This document shows, piece after piece, positions 23,595 to 32,069 of a stretch of DNA of 32,434 nucleotides. This DNA comes from Anaerocolumna aminovalerica (GTDB taxonomy: Bacteria > Bacillota > Clostridia > Lachnospirales > Lachnospiraceae): contig NZ_FOWD01000046.1 in assembly GCF_900115365.1 (NCBI RefSeq), positions 1-32,434 of the forward strand, read 5' to 3'. Below the pieces are notes generated by a model. The model searched no databases. It saw only the letters and a program-made list of their open reading frames with translations, and was not told where the DNA came from. Position 1 is the stretch's first letter. Each line of letters begins with the position of its first letter. Both the position numbers and the translations under genes were made by a program.

Positions 23595-24360
23595 ATTACG
23601 CAATATAAATAAATTCTATAATCCCGGAACTATCAATGAAATGTGCCTGTTTGACAGGTTTAATCTAACCATTAAAGACCATGAATTTGTGTCCGTTGTT
23701 GGTAGCAATGGTTCCGGAAAAACCTCCTTGCTAAATATTATCTGTGGCAGTATACCCATTGACAGCGGCGGAATTATCATAAACGATAAGGATATCAGCA
23801 ATATTCCTGAATTCAAACGGGGCCGCCACATTGGCCGTGTTTATCAGAATCCTTCTATGGGCACCTGCCCTAATATGACAATCTTAGAGAATATGTCCTT
23901 GGCAGATAATAAAGGAAAACCTTTTAATTTACGTAAAGGAACTACTAAAAGCAGAATTGATTATTACCGTGAATTACTTCGCTCTCTGAATCTAGGTCTT
24001 GAAGATAAATTAAATATACCGGTTGGCTCCCTGTCCGGGGGACAAAGGCAGGCTATGTCTCTTCTCATGTCCACTATGACACCCATTGAATTCTTAATCT
24101 TGGATGAACATACTGCTGCCCTTGATCCCAAAACAGCTGAGATTATTATGGAATTAACCGATAAAATTGTAAAAGAGAAAAAATTAACTACTATTATGAT
24201 AACTCACAATCTTCGTTATGCCGTTGAATATGGAAACCGTCTTATTATGATGCATCAAGGAAATGTAATTATGGATAAATCCGGTGAAGAAAAGAATAAT
24301 TTAAAGGTAGATGATATTCTTGATAAGTTTACTGAAATTAGTATTGAACTTGGAAATTAA
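23587..24360 (+). CDS. trpZ: Tryptophan ABC transporter ATP-binding protein
   Basis: Cytosolic ATPase that powers TrpY. The 257-residue protein has Walker A GSNGSGKT (39-46), Q-loop VYQNP, signature LSGGQRQAM, Walker B FLILDEHTAAL with the catalytic Glu, D-loop ALDP and H-loop MITHNL. Start ATG overlaps the trpY end by 8 bases. Last gene of the operon, ended by the terminator at 24420-24476. Confidence 0.93.
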   Translation: MLELRNINKFYNPGTINEMCLFDRFNLTIKDHEFVSVVGSNGSGKTSLLNIICGSIPIDSGGIIINDKDISNIPEFKRGRHIGRVYQNPSMGTCPNMTILENMSLADNKGKPFNLRKGTTKSRIDYYRELLRSLNLGLEDKLNIPVGSLSGGQRQAMSLLMSTMTPIEFLILDEHTAALDPKTAEIIMELTDKIVKEKKLTTIMITHNLRYAVEYGNRLIMMHQGNVIMDKSGEEKNNLKVDDILDKFTEISIELGN

Positions 24361-24419
24361 TAATCTATTTTTCATGTAATCAGCACTATAGATTAGTTAT
24401 AAAATAATAAGAATACTTT

Positions 24420-24476
24420 AAGAATGCAGCATTTATTTTGGAATGACCGAGAAGGCATTATTTGCTGCATTCTTTT
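24420..24476 (+). terminator. Terminator of trpXYZ
   Basis: AAGAATGCAGCA (24420-24431) pairs perfectly with TGCTGCATTCTT (24463-24474) across a 31-base loop and is followed by TT-C-GTT. A smaller TAATCTAT/ATAGATTA hairpin (24361-24368 with 24388-24395) sits before it. Confidence 0.75.
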
Positions 24477-24867
24477 CGTTGTTTTATTTATTTATTGCTT
24501 TGTTTACTTTATTCTTCTCACATATTTTACCCCCTCACTCCTACTCATTGGTTTCTATTTTTTAGTTTTATACTATCTCAGCGGTTCATTCATTTTTACA
24601 GCCTCATTCCTTCTCCATAAATCAGGTCTTTTTATAGATTCATAATTTATCAATATTTCATTTTTTCTCAATGAGTATTTCCACTTACTACTTATTTCTT
24701 CTTTCTCTTAATAAATTTATTAAGCATTTTCTTCTATACGTTCACTATTAAATGTGGTAAAATATACAATACTATTCCTATATAAGATGTATATGAATGA
24801 ACATTCTTGTATAACTATTACATCATAAACATTAATATCTTCTTATAATATACTATCTTATAAATTG
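24477..24867. other. Intergenic, T-rich, no supported gene
   Basis: A hydrophobic frame at 24424-24645 overlaps the terminator, has no ribosome binding site and mirrors the T-rich composition, so it is not taken as a gene. TATAAT at 24845-24850 is about 18 bases before the next start codon; no clear -35 was found. Confidence 0.5.
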
Positions 24868-26553
24868 ATGAAAAATACTGGGAAGAAAGGTTGGTTATAC
24901 ACAGTGAAAGAACTTCTCTTAAAAAGGGGAAACAAGTTTATACAATATTTGTTTGCAACTTTTATGTTTATCGTAGAGCATTTTGCCAGAATGGGTGTAT
25001 TTGCATTAATCTTAGGTGCATTAGAAAAGAAAGATTTAGGTTATTATAAATTTGTTGTAACAGTAACCATTCTTTTTATTCTATACTCTCCACTGAACTT
25101 TCTAATCTCACGTATGCTGCGTATTCGTTACATGAGAGATACCATATTAGATGTCAGACAGCAAGCCTTTGATAAAATTATGAATATGACTTTTAAGCAA
25201 TATTCTCAAAAATCAAAAGATATATACATATCAAACTTAATCAATGATGTTAATACTTTTGAGAATAAATTTTTTATCAGTCTGCTTAATTTTCTAATTA
25301 ATGTAGGTATGTTCTTACTATCCTTCATCTTTTTAATATGTATGGATTATAAAATTGCTCTTGGCATGATAGCTGTATCCATTGTTTTATTTGCATTAGC
25401 AACTTTATTTTCAAGAAAAACCACTAAGTTGGAGCAAGAAATCTCCTCTTCCAATGAACGATTTACCACAGATATCTCCAACACCTTTAATGGTATGGAA
25501 ATATTAAAACTTAATAATATGGAAGATAAATTTCTAAAGAAAAGCCTTGGAACCATCCAGCAGGTGGAAAAGAGTAAATTTGCAGCTAATGTATTCAGTG
25601 AATTACAGAAAAATGTAATCCATGTTTTAGCCTTTTTCGTATCCATGGTAGTTTTACTCTATCTGGCAAGTCAGATGGGAAATGGTGTTACCCTGGGAAA
25701 AGCAGGTTTTATATTTCAGTTAACTATGTCCATGAGTAATTTTTTAATCAATGCATTTCCTATGTGGAACCAGACGAAAGCATCCATTACCATTTATGAG
25801 AAGATTGCAAAACCGGAAAGCTATGGTACAAGTGACCATAAAGGAACAGTGCCTTTTCAGTTTAACAATTGCATTGAAGTATCCCATGTAAACTTTTCTT
25901 ATGATAATAAAGAAGTTTTAAAAGATGGGTCCTTTACCATTGAAAAGGGAAAAAAATATTTAATTAAAGGTGTCAGCGGTGCAGGTAAAACAACACTGAT
26001 GAATCTATTGGCTATGGCCTATGATAACTATCAGGGGGACATACTTGCAGACGGTGTAAGTTACAAAGATGTCTCCGAAGAATCCTTTCATGAAAAAGTA
26101 GCTTTTATTTTTCAGGATGTATTTTTATTCGAAGATACTATCCGCAATAATATATCCTTGTATAAAGATATCCCGGATGAGCAGATTGATTATGCTGTAA
26201 AGGTATGTGGCTTGGAATCCATTGTTAAGGATAAAAAGAATGGCCTAAATGAACGGTTAAGTGAAAATGGCAAGAACTTATCCGGTGGACAGCGCCAAAG
26301 AATATCCATTGCCAGAGCTATTGCAAAGAATGCAGATATTCTATTTGTAGACGAAGGTACTTCCAGCTTAAACGAAGAACTTGGAAGAGAAATTGAGAAA
26401 GTGTTCTTAAAACTTAATAGCACGGTAATTGCTATCAGCCATAGATTTTACGAAGGTGTTACAGACCGTTATGACTATGTTATCGAAGTCAAAAATGGTC
26501 ATATTCATACTTTCCCTGCAAAAGAGTATTTTGATGAGGTGATCACATGTTAA
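24868..26553 (+). CDS. ABC exporter half (transmembrane plus ATPase), first subunit
   Basis: Type IV (MsbA-like) exporter half of about 561 residues. Residues about 1-310 carry six transmembrane helices; about 340-550 form the ATPase domain with Walker A GVSGAGKTT, Q-loop FIFQDVFLFEDT, signature LSGGQRQR, Walker B ILFVDEGTSSLN and H-loop ISHR. The catalytic Glu is present, but the D-loop reads SSLN rather than SALD. It overlaps the next gene by 7 bases and almost certainly forms a heterodimer with it. The start is uncertain: ATG at 24868 has no ribosome binding site, TTG at 24865 and GTG at 24904 are alternatives. Substrate unknown; no peptide or immunity gene is adjacent. Confidence 0.88.
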   Translation: MKNTGKKGWLYTVKELLLKRGNKFIQYLFATFMFIVEHFARMGVFALILGALEKKDLGYYKFVVTVTILFILYSPLNFLISRMLRIRYMRDTILDVRQQAFDKIMNMTFKQYSQKSKDIYISNLINDVNTFENKFFISLLNFLINVGMFLLSFIFLICMDYKIALGMIAVSIVLFALATLFSRKTTKLEQEISSSNERFTTDISNTFNGMEILKLNNMEDKFLKKSLGTIQQVEKSKFAANVFSELQKNVIHVLAFFVSMVVLLYLASQMGNGVTLGKAGFIFQLTMSMSNFLINAFPMWNQTKASITIYEKIAKPESYGTSDHKGTVPFQFNNCIEVSHVNFSYDNKEVLKDGSFTIEKGKKYLIKGVSGAGKTTLMNLLAMAYDNYQGDILADGVSYKDVSEESFHEKVAFIFQDVFLFEDTIRNNISLYKDIPDEQIDYAVKVCGLESIVKDKKNGLNERLSENGKNLSGGQRQRISIARAIAKNADILFVDEGTSSLNEELGREIEKVFLKLNSTVIAISHRFYEGVTDRYDYVIEVKNGHIHTFPAKEYFDEVITC

Positions 26554-28163
26554 AACGATTATATAAAATGATACCCTGGCTTGTATTGGCACTTATAATA
26601 TCTGCTATATCTGCCACCTTCGACGGCTGGGTTAATATAAAAATTATGGGGATTTTAGATGATGCTTTAGCCGGTAATATTACCATGATAAAATCAAAAT
26701 CTGTTACTGTATTACTCTTTGCTGCTCTTCTTGTTCCCTTGGGTATTTTAGTGGCAATGTCTAATAATTATTTTAAAAAGAAAACCAATCTTTTATTAAA
26801 GAAATATTATTTAAGCAAAACCTTTCAAAAGGATATTGCTGAATTTCACAAAGAAAATAACGGAAAATATATATCAGCCTTAACCAACGACTACTCCACT
26901 CTGGAGGCAAATCTAATTACCGGCATCTATAGTGTTTCCAATGGTATAATAAACTTTTTAGTTGGAATATGGGTAATATCTTCTGTGGATATCCGAATGT
27001 TGTTAGTGGGATTAATCATAATCGGAATAAATCTGATTGTAAGCATTGTAACTGCAAAGCCTATACAAAAGGCATACAAAGAGCGAAGCGATATGTTTAG
27101 TGAGTATACTTCCTATATAAAAGAGGTGTTGTCCGCTTTCCACATTGTGAAGAATTATAATTTAAAAGAAAAGGTTACAAAAGATTACTATGAGAAAAGT
27201 GAATCCATACAGCAAAAAGGCTTCTTTATTGAACGAATGCTTTCCTTTATCAATAGCTTTCAAAATTTCCTGATGCAAGGTTCTTTTTATGGTGTTCTTT
27301 GTATTATCGGTTATTTTACCTTAATAGGAAAAATAACTCCAGGGGGTCTACTCCTTGTAGTAACCGGAATTGAGCGTATGGCATGGCCCCTGTTTGAGGT
27401 CAGTGAAATATTCCCCAAATTATTTTCCTCAAAGGATTTAATCCAAAAGATTGAAAAAACTCTTGAGAATGAGAATACATATGAAGAAACCGTAGATATC
27501 AGGTCATTTAATGATAAAATTGAATTTAAAGATGTTGAATTTCACTATGAAAATAATGAGCAAATTATCTTATCGGATATAAACTTAACCTTTAAGAAGA
27601 ATGGCAAATATCTTATTGTTGGGCCCAGTGGAGGCGGTAAATCTACCCTTTTAAAACTTTTACGTAAATATTTTAACCCTACCAAAGGTCAAATTACTAT
27701 TGATGGACACGATTTAAAGGATATAAAAAAGGAACAATACTTTTCCTTAGTTGCAAATATCGAACAGCAAGTATTTATATTTGAAGATACGGTTAAAAAT
27801 AATCTTACCTTATATAAAGAATACACCGACGAAGATATTAATGAGGCTATTGATGCTTCTGGATTAAGGGAGTTTGTTAATAATCTCCCAGAGGGTTTAG
27901 ATACTGTAATCTATGATAATGGTAAAAATATATCAGGTGGGGAACGAAGCAGATTGGTAATTGCCAGGGCGCTATTAAGCAAAGCAAGTATTCTTTTTAT
28001 GGATGAAGCTTTTGCATCCCTGGACATGGAACGGGCCAGAGAAATTGAGAAGACAATTCTTGCCCTTAAAAATATTACTGTAATTAACGTAAGCCACGTA
28101 ATTTTCAGAAATACCAGGGATTTATATGACCGTGTTCTGACTGTAAAAAAGAATATTTCTTAA
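26547..28163 (+). CDS. ABC exporter half (transmembrane plus ATPase), second subunit
   Basis: A 538-residue type IV ABC exporter half: six transmembrane helices in about 1-300, then an ATPase domain with Walker A GPSGGGKST, Q-loop IEQQVFIFEDT, signature ISGGERSR, Walker B ILFMDEAFASLD with catalytic Glu and normal D-loop Asp, and H-loop VSHV. Its ATG lies within the end of the preceding gene after a GAGGTG ribosome binding site, so translation is coupled. Expected partner of the first half; together they would export a drug, lipid or peptide. No terminator was recognised behind it. Confidence 0.9.
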   Translation: MLKRLYKMIPWLVLALIISAISATFDGWVNIKIMGILDDALAGNITMIKSKSVTVLLFAALLVPLGILVAMSNNYFKKKTNLLLKKYYLSKTFQKDIAEFHKENNGKYISALTNDYSTLEANLITGIYSVSNGIINFLVGIWVISSVDIRMLLVGLIIIGINLIVSIVTAKPIQKAYKERSDMFSEYTSYIKEVLSAFHIVKNYNLKEKVTKDYYEKSESIQQKGFFIERMLSFINSFQNFLMQGSFYGVLCIIGYFTLIGKITPGGLLLVVTGIERMAWPLFEVSEIFPKLFSSKDLIQKIEKTLENENTYEETVDIRSFNDKIEFKDVEFHYENNEQIILSDINLTFKKNGKYLIVGPSGGGKSTLLKLLRKYFNPTKGQITIDGHDLKDIKKEQYFSLVANIEQQVFIFEDTVKNNLTLYKEYTDEDINEAIDASGLREFVNNLPEGLDTVIYDNGKNISGGERSRLVIARALLSKASILFMDEAFASLDMERAREIEKTILALKNITVINVSHVIFRNTRDLYDRVLTVKKNIS

Positions 28164-28281
28164 CAAAATTTAATTGGTGTTTTAAATACATTTATTAAAA
28201 TTCCCATTGGAAGTATTCATTTGAATTATATCAATAAATTCATGGTTGTCAGTAAAATGTTATTTTTTTAACTATTCATTA

Positions 28282-28309
28282 TTGACCTATATGAAGAATA
28301 TGGTATAAT
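28282..28309 (+). promoter_or_regulatory. Sigma-A promoter of the FMN-binding lipoprotein gene
   Basis: TTGACC (28282-28287) and TATAAT (28304-28309) are 16 bases apart; the leader of about 80 bases contains an ACAGT/ACTGT hairpin before the AGGAGG ribosome binding site. Confidence 0.75.
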
Positions 28310-28400
28310 ATAGTTGCAAGTTTGTTAATTACTTGACGCTTTAGACATTATATTTACAGTTTTCTTTCTATAAAGACTGTAAGAAATTTTAGGAGGGCTT

Positions 28401-28790
28401 ATGAAAAAAGTATTATTATCTTTATTATGCTTAGTGGCAATTACTAGTATGGTTGCATGTTCTAAAGACAAGAAGGGGACTGAAGATGGTAAAACATCTG
28501 AAACTTCTAATGAAGCAGTAACATTAACAGGAACAGGTAAGGGTTTTGGTGGACCAATCACAGTTACGGTTAAGAAAGAAGGAGATAAGATTATCTCTGT
28601 TGAAGCTGTTGGCGAAAAAGAAACCGAAGGTATCGGTACCAATGCTATTGATCAGCTTCCTAATAAAATCGTAGAAGCTAACTCAACTGATGTTGATGTT
28701 GTTACATCTGCTACTGTTACCAGCCAGGGTATTATCGATGCTGTTAATAACGCATTAGATCCTGACAAATATCCAGCTCCACAAGAATAA
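28401..28790 (+). CDS. FMN-binding domain lipoprotein
   Basis: A 129-residue exported lipoprotein: signal MKKVLLSLLCLV...MVAC with lipobox Cys20, a Ser/Thr/Lys-rich linker (21-40) and a small FMN-binding domain (about 41-118, PF04205 type: GKGFGGPITVTVKKEGDKI). The DVVTSATVTS segment (99-108) matches the flavinylation motif (D-x2-S/T-G/S-A-T/S-x-T/S), so Thr105 probably carries covalent FMN attached by an ApbE enzyme, which is not in the window. Such proteins pass electrons on the outer face of the membrane in extracellular redox systems. Own promoter and AGGAGG ribosome binding site; not linked to a partner here. Role is inferred from the domain. Confidence 0.88.
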   Translation: MKKVLLSLLCLVAITSMVACSKDKKGTEDGKTSETSNEAVTLTGTGKGFGGPITVTVKKEGDKIISVEAVGEKETEGIGTNAIDQLPNKIVEANSTDVDVVTSATVTSQGIIDAVNNALDPDKYPAPQE

Positions 28791-28900
28791 TCCAAGGAAT
28801 TAGAACATTTCAAGAAGTAGAGGAACGTATTACTAGAGGAATTAAAAATCCTTCGAAAATTGAGCTGATATTTTTTACAATCAAATAATGAATAACTAAT

Positions 28901-28983
28901 GTCATTCTGAGCTTGTAAAGGGAAGAATCTTTTGAAAAAGAGGATTCTTCGGGTATAATTACAAGATTTGCTCTCAGAATGAC
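28901..28983. repeat. Fold-back inverted repeat element
   Basis: GTCATTCTGAG (28901-28911) and CTCAGAATGAC (28973-28983) are perfect 11-bp terminal inverted repeats. Nested pairs CTTGTAA/TTACAAG (28912-28918 with 28959-28965) and GAAGAATC/GATTCTTC (28922-28929 with 28943-28950) extend it to a long cruciform. The terminal motif resembles a dispersed TCATTCTGAG...GAAGAATC repeat known from many genomes; a MITE- or REP-like element is likely. Confidence 0.75.
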
Positions 28984-29108
28984 ATCTTTATATCTGAATA
29001 CTGTAATATACTATTCTAATATATTTTAATCTTCCTTATGCTTTCTGCAACTTATATTTTTCTCTTTATCCCTATATGTTTAGTTCATGTAAATATTATC
29101 CTTACCCA

Positions 29109-29137
29109 TTGTTTGTGCATGGAAGACGTGATATAAT
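29109..29137 (+). promoter_or_regulatory. Sigma-A promoter of the MFS transporter gene
   Basis: TTGTTT (29109-29114) and TATAAT (29132-29137) are 17 bases apart, upstream of a GAGGAGG ribosome binding site. Confidence 0.75.
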
Positions 29138-29169
29138 TATGTCATAAAATTTAATGAGGAGGAGTACCT

Positions 29170-30462
29170 TTGAAAGCTACGAGACTAAATTATGTACGTA
29201 CTTTTTTTATTGGTTTTGCATTTTTATCAATCTGTGCTTTTTGGCAGCTCTACGATAATATTATTCCTTTGATATTATCCAACACCTTTCATCTGGATGA
29301 GATTTTAACCGGTGTAATTATGGCTCTGGATAATATTCTAGCATTATTTTTATTACCTCTATTTGGTGCATTTTCCGATAGAATCAACACAAGATTAGGT
29401 AAACGAACTCCATTTATTATTATGGGTACTTTTTTTGCAGTGGTATTTATGATGTTTATTCCATTTGCAAATAAGACACACAACTTTATGTTGTTTTTCA
29501 TATCATTAGGAGTAGTACTAATAGCTATGGGATCTTACCGTTCCCCTGCCGTAGCTCTTATGCCGGATGTTACTCCAAAACCTTTAAGGAGTAAAGCAAA
29601 TGCTATTATAAATCTAATGGGTACTTTGGGAGCAATCTATACTTTAATTATGGTTAAACTGACAATTCCTAAGGTAGAACATCCTGATTATACTTTGGCT
29701 TTCATAGCAATTGCTATCGTTATGGTAGTTGCCATTATTATATTGGTTACTAATATCAAAGAGAATGCCTTAGCAAAAGAAATGGTTGAAATCAATAGGA
29801 ATGAGGAAGCAATTGGGGAAGCAGAAACTGTCTCTTCTGTTAATGAAGATTCGAAAACCCTTCCGCCGGAAGTAAAGAAAAGCTTATTCTTTATACTTGC
29901 CTCTATATTCTTATGGTTTACTGCCTACAACGCGGTAATTACAGCATTCTCACGATATGCTATGAAAGTTTGGGGGTTAAAAGGCGGAGGCTTTGCAGAT
30001 GCTTTAATAGTAGCTACCGGTGCTGCTACAATTAGTTACATACCCATTGGTTTTATTTCCAGCAAATTTGGCAGAAAGAAAACCATACTTGGTGGTATTA
30101 TATTAGTGACCGTTTCTTATTTATGCGGCACTTTATTCATAACCTACTCACCCCTTATTAATGTTGTATTTGCTGTAACGGGAATTGGATGGGCAGCCAT
30201 TAATGTAAATTCTTATCCAATGGTTGTAGAAATGGTCAGTGGAGCCGATGTAGGAAAATATACCGGATTATATTATATATTTTCAATGTTGTCACAAACA
30301 TTAACACCCATTATGTCCGGTGCTTTCCTTAAAATTTCGTACCGTACCCTATTTCCATATGCTTTTATATTCTCCGTACTATCATTTTGTACCATGCTAT
30401 TTGTAAAACATGGAGATTCAAAGCCTATAAGAAAGGCAAGTACATTAGAAGAATTTGACTAA
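29170..30462 (+). CDS. MFS transporter, SLC45/GPH-like
   Basis: Cytoplasmic membrane secondary transporter with about 12 hydrophobic segments in 430 residues, with a hydrophilic central loop (about 200-235). The GAFSDRINTRLGKRTPFI motif (about 76-93, after TM2) resembles the sugar-H+ symporter/SLC45-type (GKRTPFI); an equivalent segment (FGRKKTILGG) follows TM8. Substrate unknown, a sugar or glycoside being plausible. The start is TTG at 29170, 8 bases after GAGGAGG. The GDPD gene starts 31 bases after its stop at its preferred ATG, so they may form an operon. Confidence 0.85.
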   Translation: MKATRLNYVRTFFIGFAFLSICAFWQLYDNIIPLILSNTFHLDEILTGVIMALDNILALFLLPLFGAFSDRINTRLGKRTPFIIMGTFFAVVFMMFIPFANKTHNFMLFFISLGVVLIAMGSYRSPAVALMPDVTPKPLRSKANAIINLMGTLGAIYTLIMVKLTIPKVEHPDYTLAFIAIAIVMVVAIIILVTNIKENALAKEMVEINRNEEAIGEAETVSSVNEDSKTLPPEVKKSLFFILASIFLWFTAYNAVITAFSRYAMKVWGLKGGGFADALIVATGAATISYIPIGFISSKFGRKKTILGGIILVTVSYLCGTLFITYSPLINVVFAVTGIGWAAINVNSYPMVVEMVSGADVGKYTGLYYIFSMLSQTLTPIMSGAFLKISYRTLFPYAFIFSVLSFCTMLFVKHGDSKPIRKASTLEEFD

Positions 30463-30493
30463 AATAATTGGTTTTATTTACTCAGGAGGAATT

Positions 30494-31318
30494 ATGTTTA
30501 TTTATATTTTACTTGTTATCCTTATTATCTTATCCATACTGTATTTAATAGCTATAGCACCTAAGTTAATTCACAGGCATGACTTTACGCCTTGGCAAGG
30601 CAGGCTTTATGCACATAGAGGTCTTCATCAAGACAATAGCAAATCACCGGAGAATTCTATGGAAGCTTTTCGGCTGGCTGTAAAACATGGATATGGTATT
30701 GAAATAGATATTCAACTAACGAAAGATAACATTCCGGTTGTATTTCACGACTATTCCTTAACCAGAGTATGTGGTATTAATAAAAGAGTAAACGAACTTA
30801 CTTATGAGGAATTACAAAATATAAAGCTTTATCAATCACAAGAGACTATTCCTACTTTACAAAATGTATTGGATTTGGTGAATGGGCAAGTTCCATTGAT
30901 TATTGAATTCAAAGTAGAAAGTATTAATACTACTTTATGCAATATGGCAGCCCCAATACTGGATCACTATAAAGGACTATACTGTATTCAGTCTTTTAAT
31001 CCATTAGTGTTGCAATGGTACCGTAAAAACCGTCCTGCCGTAATGAGAGGGCAATTAGCCAGCAATCTAATCAAAGATAAAGAAAAAGGGAGCTCATTTT
31101 TGCAGTTTATTTTACAGAATTTATTATTTAATTTTATTACAAAGCCGGATTTTATTTCTTATAATCATATTCATCATTATATGTTGTCATTAGTAATATG
31201 CCGCAAATTATACAGTACACCAACCTTTGCATGGACTATTAATTCTCAGACGGAATTAAATAAAAGTAAGAAATGCTTCGATTTCTTTATTTTTGAACAA
31301 TTTATACCAGAACAATAA
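30494..31318 (+). CDS. Glycerophosphodiester phosphodiesterase, membrane-anchored
   Basis: Hydrolyses glycerophosphodiesters to sn-glycerol 3-phosphate and an alcohol. The protein (274 residues) has an N-terminal membrane anchor (about 2-25) and a GDPD TIM barrel with YAHRGLHQD, ENSMEAFRLA, the metal-binding EIDIQLTKDNIPVVFHD (His near the end is conserved) and LIIEFK, and the family C-terminal FAWTINSQTEL region. The ATG at 30494 follows AGGAGG closely; the frame from 30455 lacks a ribosome binding site. Probably co-transcribed with the upstream MFS gene. The active site probably faces outward or is membrane-tethered; topology is uncertain. Confidence 0.93.
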   Translation: MFIYILLVILIILSILYLIAIAPKLIHRHDFTPWQGRLYAHRGLHQDNSKSPENSMEAFRLAVKHGYGIEIDIQLTKDNIPVVFHDYSLTRVCGINKRVNELTYEELQNIKLYQSQETIPTLQNVLDLVNGQVPLIIEFKVESINTTLCNMAAPILDHYKGLYCIQSFNPLVLQWYRKNRPAVMRGQLASNLIKDKEKGSSFLQFILQNLLFNFITKPDFISYNHIHHYMLSLVICRKLYSTPTFAWTINSQTELNKSKKCFDFFIFEQFIPEQ

Positions 31319-31383
31319 TAGGAATGTTTTTGAGTTAACTGAAATAGTTTTTAAATATAAAAATTAGAAATCCATAAAATATA

Positions 31384-31447
31384 CTCTTCATAGAGATTCT
31401 ATAACGTTGAAATATTCTAAATTTCTCTATGGAAGAGTTGTTAATAT
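31384..31447 (+). other. Hairpin behind the GDPD gene, no U-tract
   Basis: CTCTTCATAGAGA (31384-31396) pairs with TCTCTATGGAAGAG (31434-31447), with one bulged G and a 37-base loop. No T-run follows. Confidence 0.45.
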
Positions 31448-31464
31448 TAATGTTTAATCAATAT

Positions 31465-31511
31465 AAAGCCCCTTTGTGTTAGATAAAACTCTACCTCAAA
31501 GGGACTTTTTT
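31465..31511 (+). terminator. Intrinsic terminator
   Basis: Arms 31465-31476 and 31497-31508 pair over 11 of 12 positions (one mismatch), then six Ts (31506-31511). Ends the plus-strand GDPD transcript. Confidence 0.85.
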
Positions 31512-31601
31512 ATATACATTAATAATTCAAAAGGTCATACATAACTTAAATGATTGATCTGTGTTAGTATTTTTAGCAGGTTTAATTGCTGTTTTTTCAA
31601 A

Positions 31602-31778
31602 TCAGCTATATTCTGATTTAGGAATTGGGATAGATGTAAAATCAAGCAAGGGTTCATCTGGTGTAAAGATCATTTCGCCTTTTATATTTCCATATATCAC
31701 TTGTCTCTTATACTTTGGCGCAAACACTATATGATATTTGCATTCCCATGTTGTATGTGATAATGTATTCTTATCCAA
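31602..31778 (-). pseudogene. tnpA: IS200/IS605 TnpA transposase, truncated
   Basis: A 58-codon frame starting TTG at 31778, 7 bases after AAAGGAGG. Residues 1-33 (MDKNTLSHTTWECKYHIVF, then APKYRRQVIYGNIK) are the canonical N-terminus of the IS200/IS605 Y1 transposase. From about residue 34 the sequence (GEMIFTPDEPLLDF, then TSIPIPKSEYS) no longer resembles TnpA, and the stop comes at 58 instead of about 150; the HUH motif and catalytic Tyr are missing. In-frame translation beyond the stop continues about 24 codons to a second stop. Probably an inactive remnant whose tail is of other origin. Confidence 0.85.
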
Positions 31779-31799
31779 TTGGATGCCTCCTTTGTTGTT

Positions 31800-31895
31800 T
31801 TAGTGCGGTTTAGGACCCTCACTTATAACATTGGAGGTTTTTTATCTTAGCTCTTAAAGCCGGTTAGGGTCCACTTGCATAGCAAGTGGTTATTT
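31800..31895 (-). mobile_element. Left-end region of the IS200/IS605 remnant
   Basis: Upstream of the tnpA start, CCACTTGC-ATA-GCAAGTGG (31871-31889) is a perfect 8-bp hairpin like the subterminal hairpins of the IS200/IS605 ends. Related motifs GCGGTTTAGGACCC and GCCGGTTAGGGTCC flank the intervening sequence. The other end was not identified, so the element is broken. Confidence 0.6.
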
Positions 31896-31906
31896 GTATT
31901 GGTATA

Positions 31907-31951
31907 CAGAAAAGACTATACAGCTAACTACTTCTTTTAGCTGTATAGTCT
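31907..31951 (-). terminator. rRNA operon terminator
   Basis: AGACTATACAGCTAA (31913-31927) pairs perfectly with TTAGCTGTATAGTCT (31937-31951) over 15 bp; on the minus strand it is followed by TTTT-C-TG. About 120 bases beyond the 23S end; the natural end of the rRNA transcript. Confidence 0.8.
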
Positions 31952-32069
31952 ATATTCTTATACATTCAAAACTGCACATTCAATTATTATAAACTTACAT
32001 CTTATTTAATCCATTTACCATAGACAAACTTTTAACTTTTACTGAATACCAGTATTTAAAAATTGTCTT

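Noticed and set aside
24424-24645. A 73-codon hydrophobic frame
   Set aside because: Overlaps the trpXYZ terminator, has no ribosome binding site, and its hydrophobicity follows from T-rich DNA.
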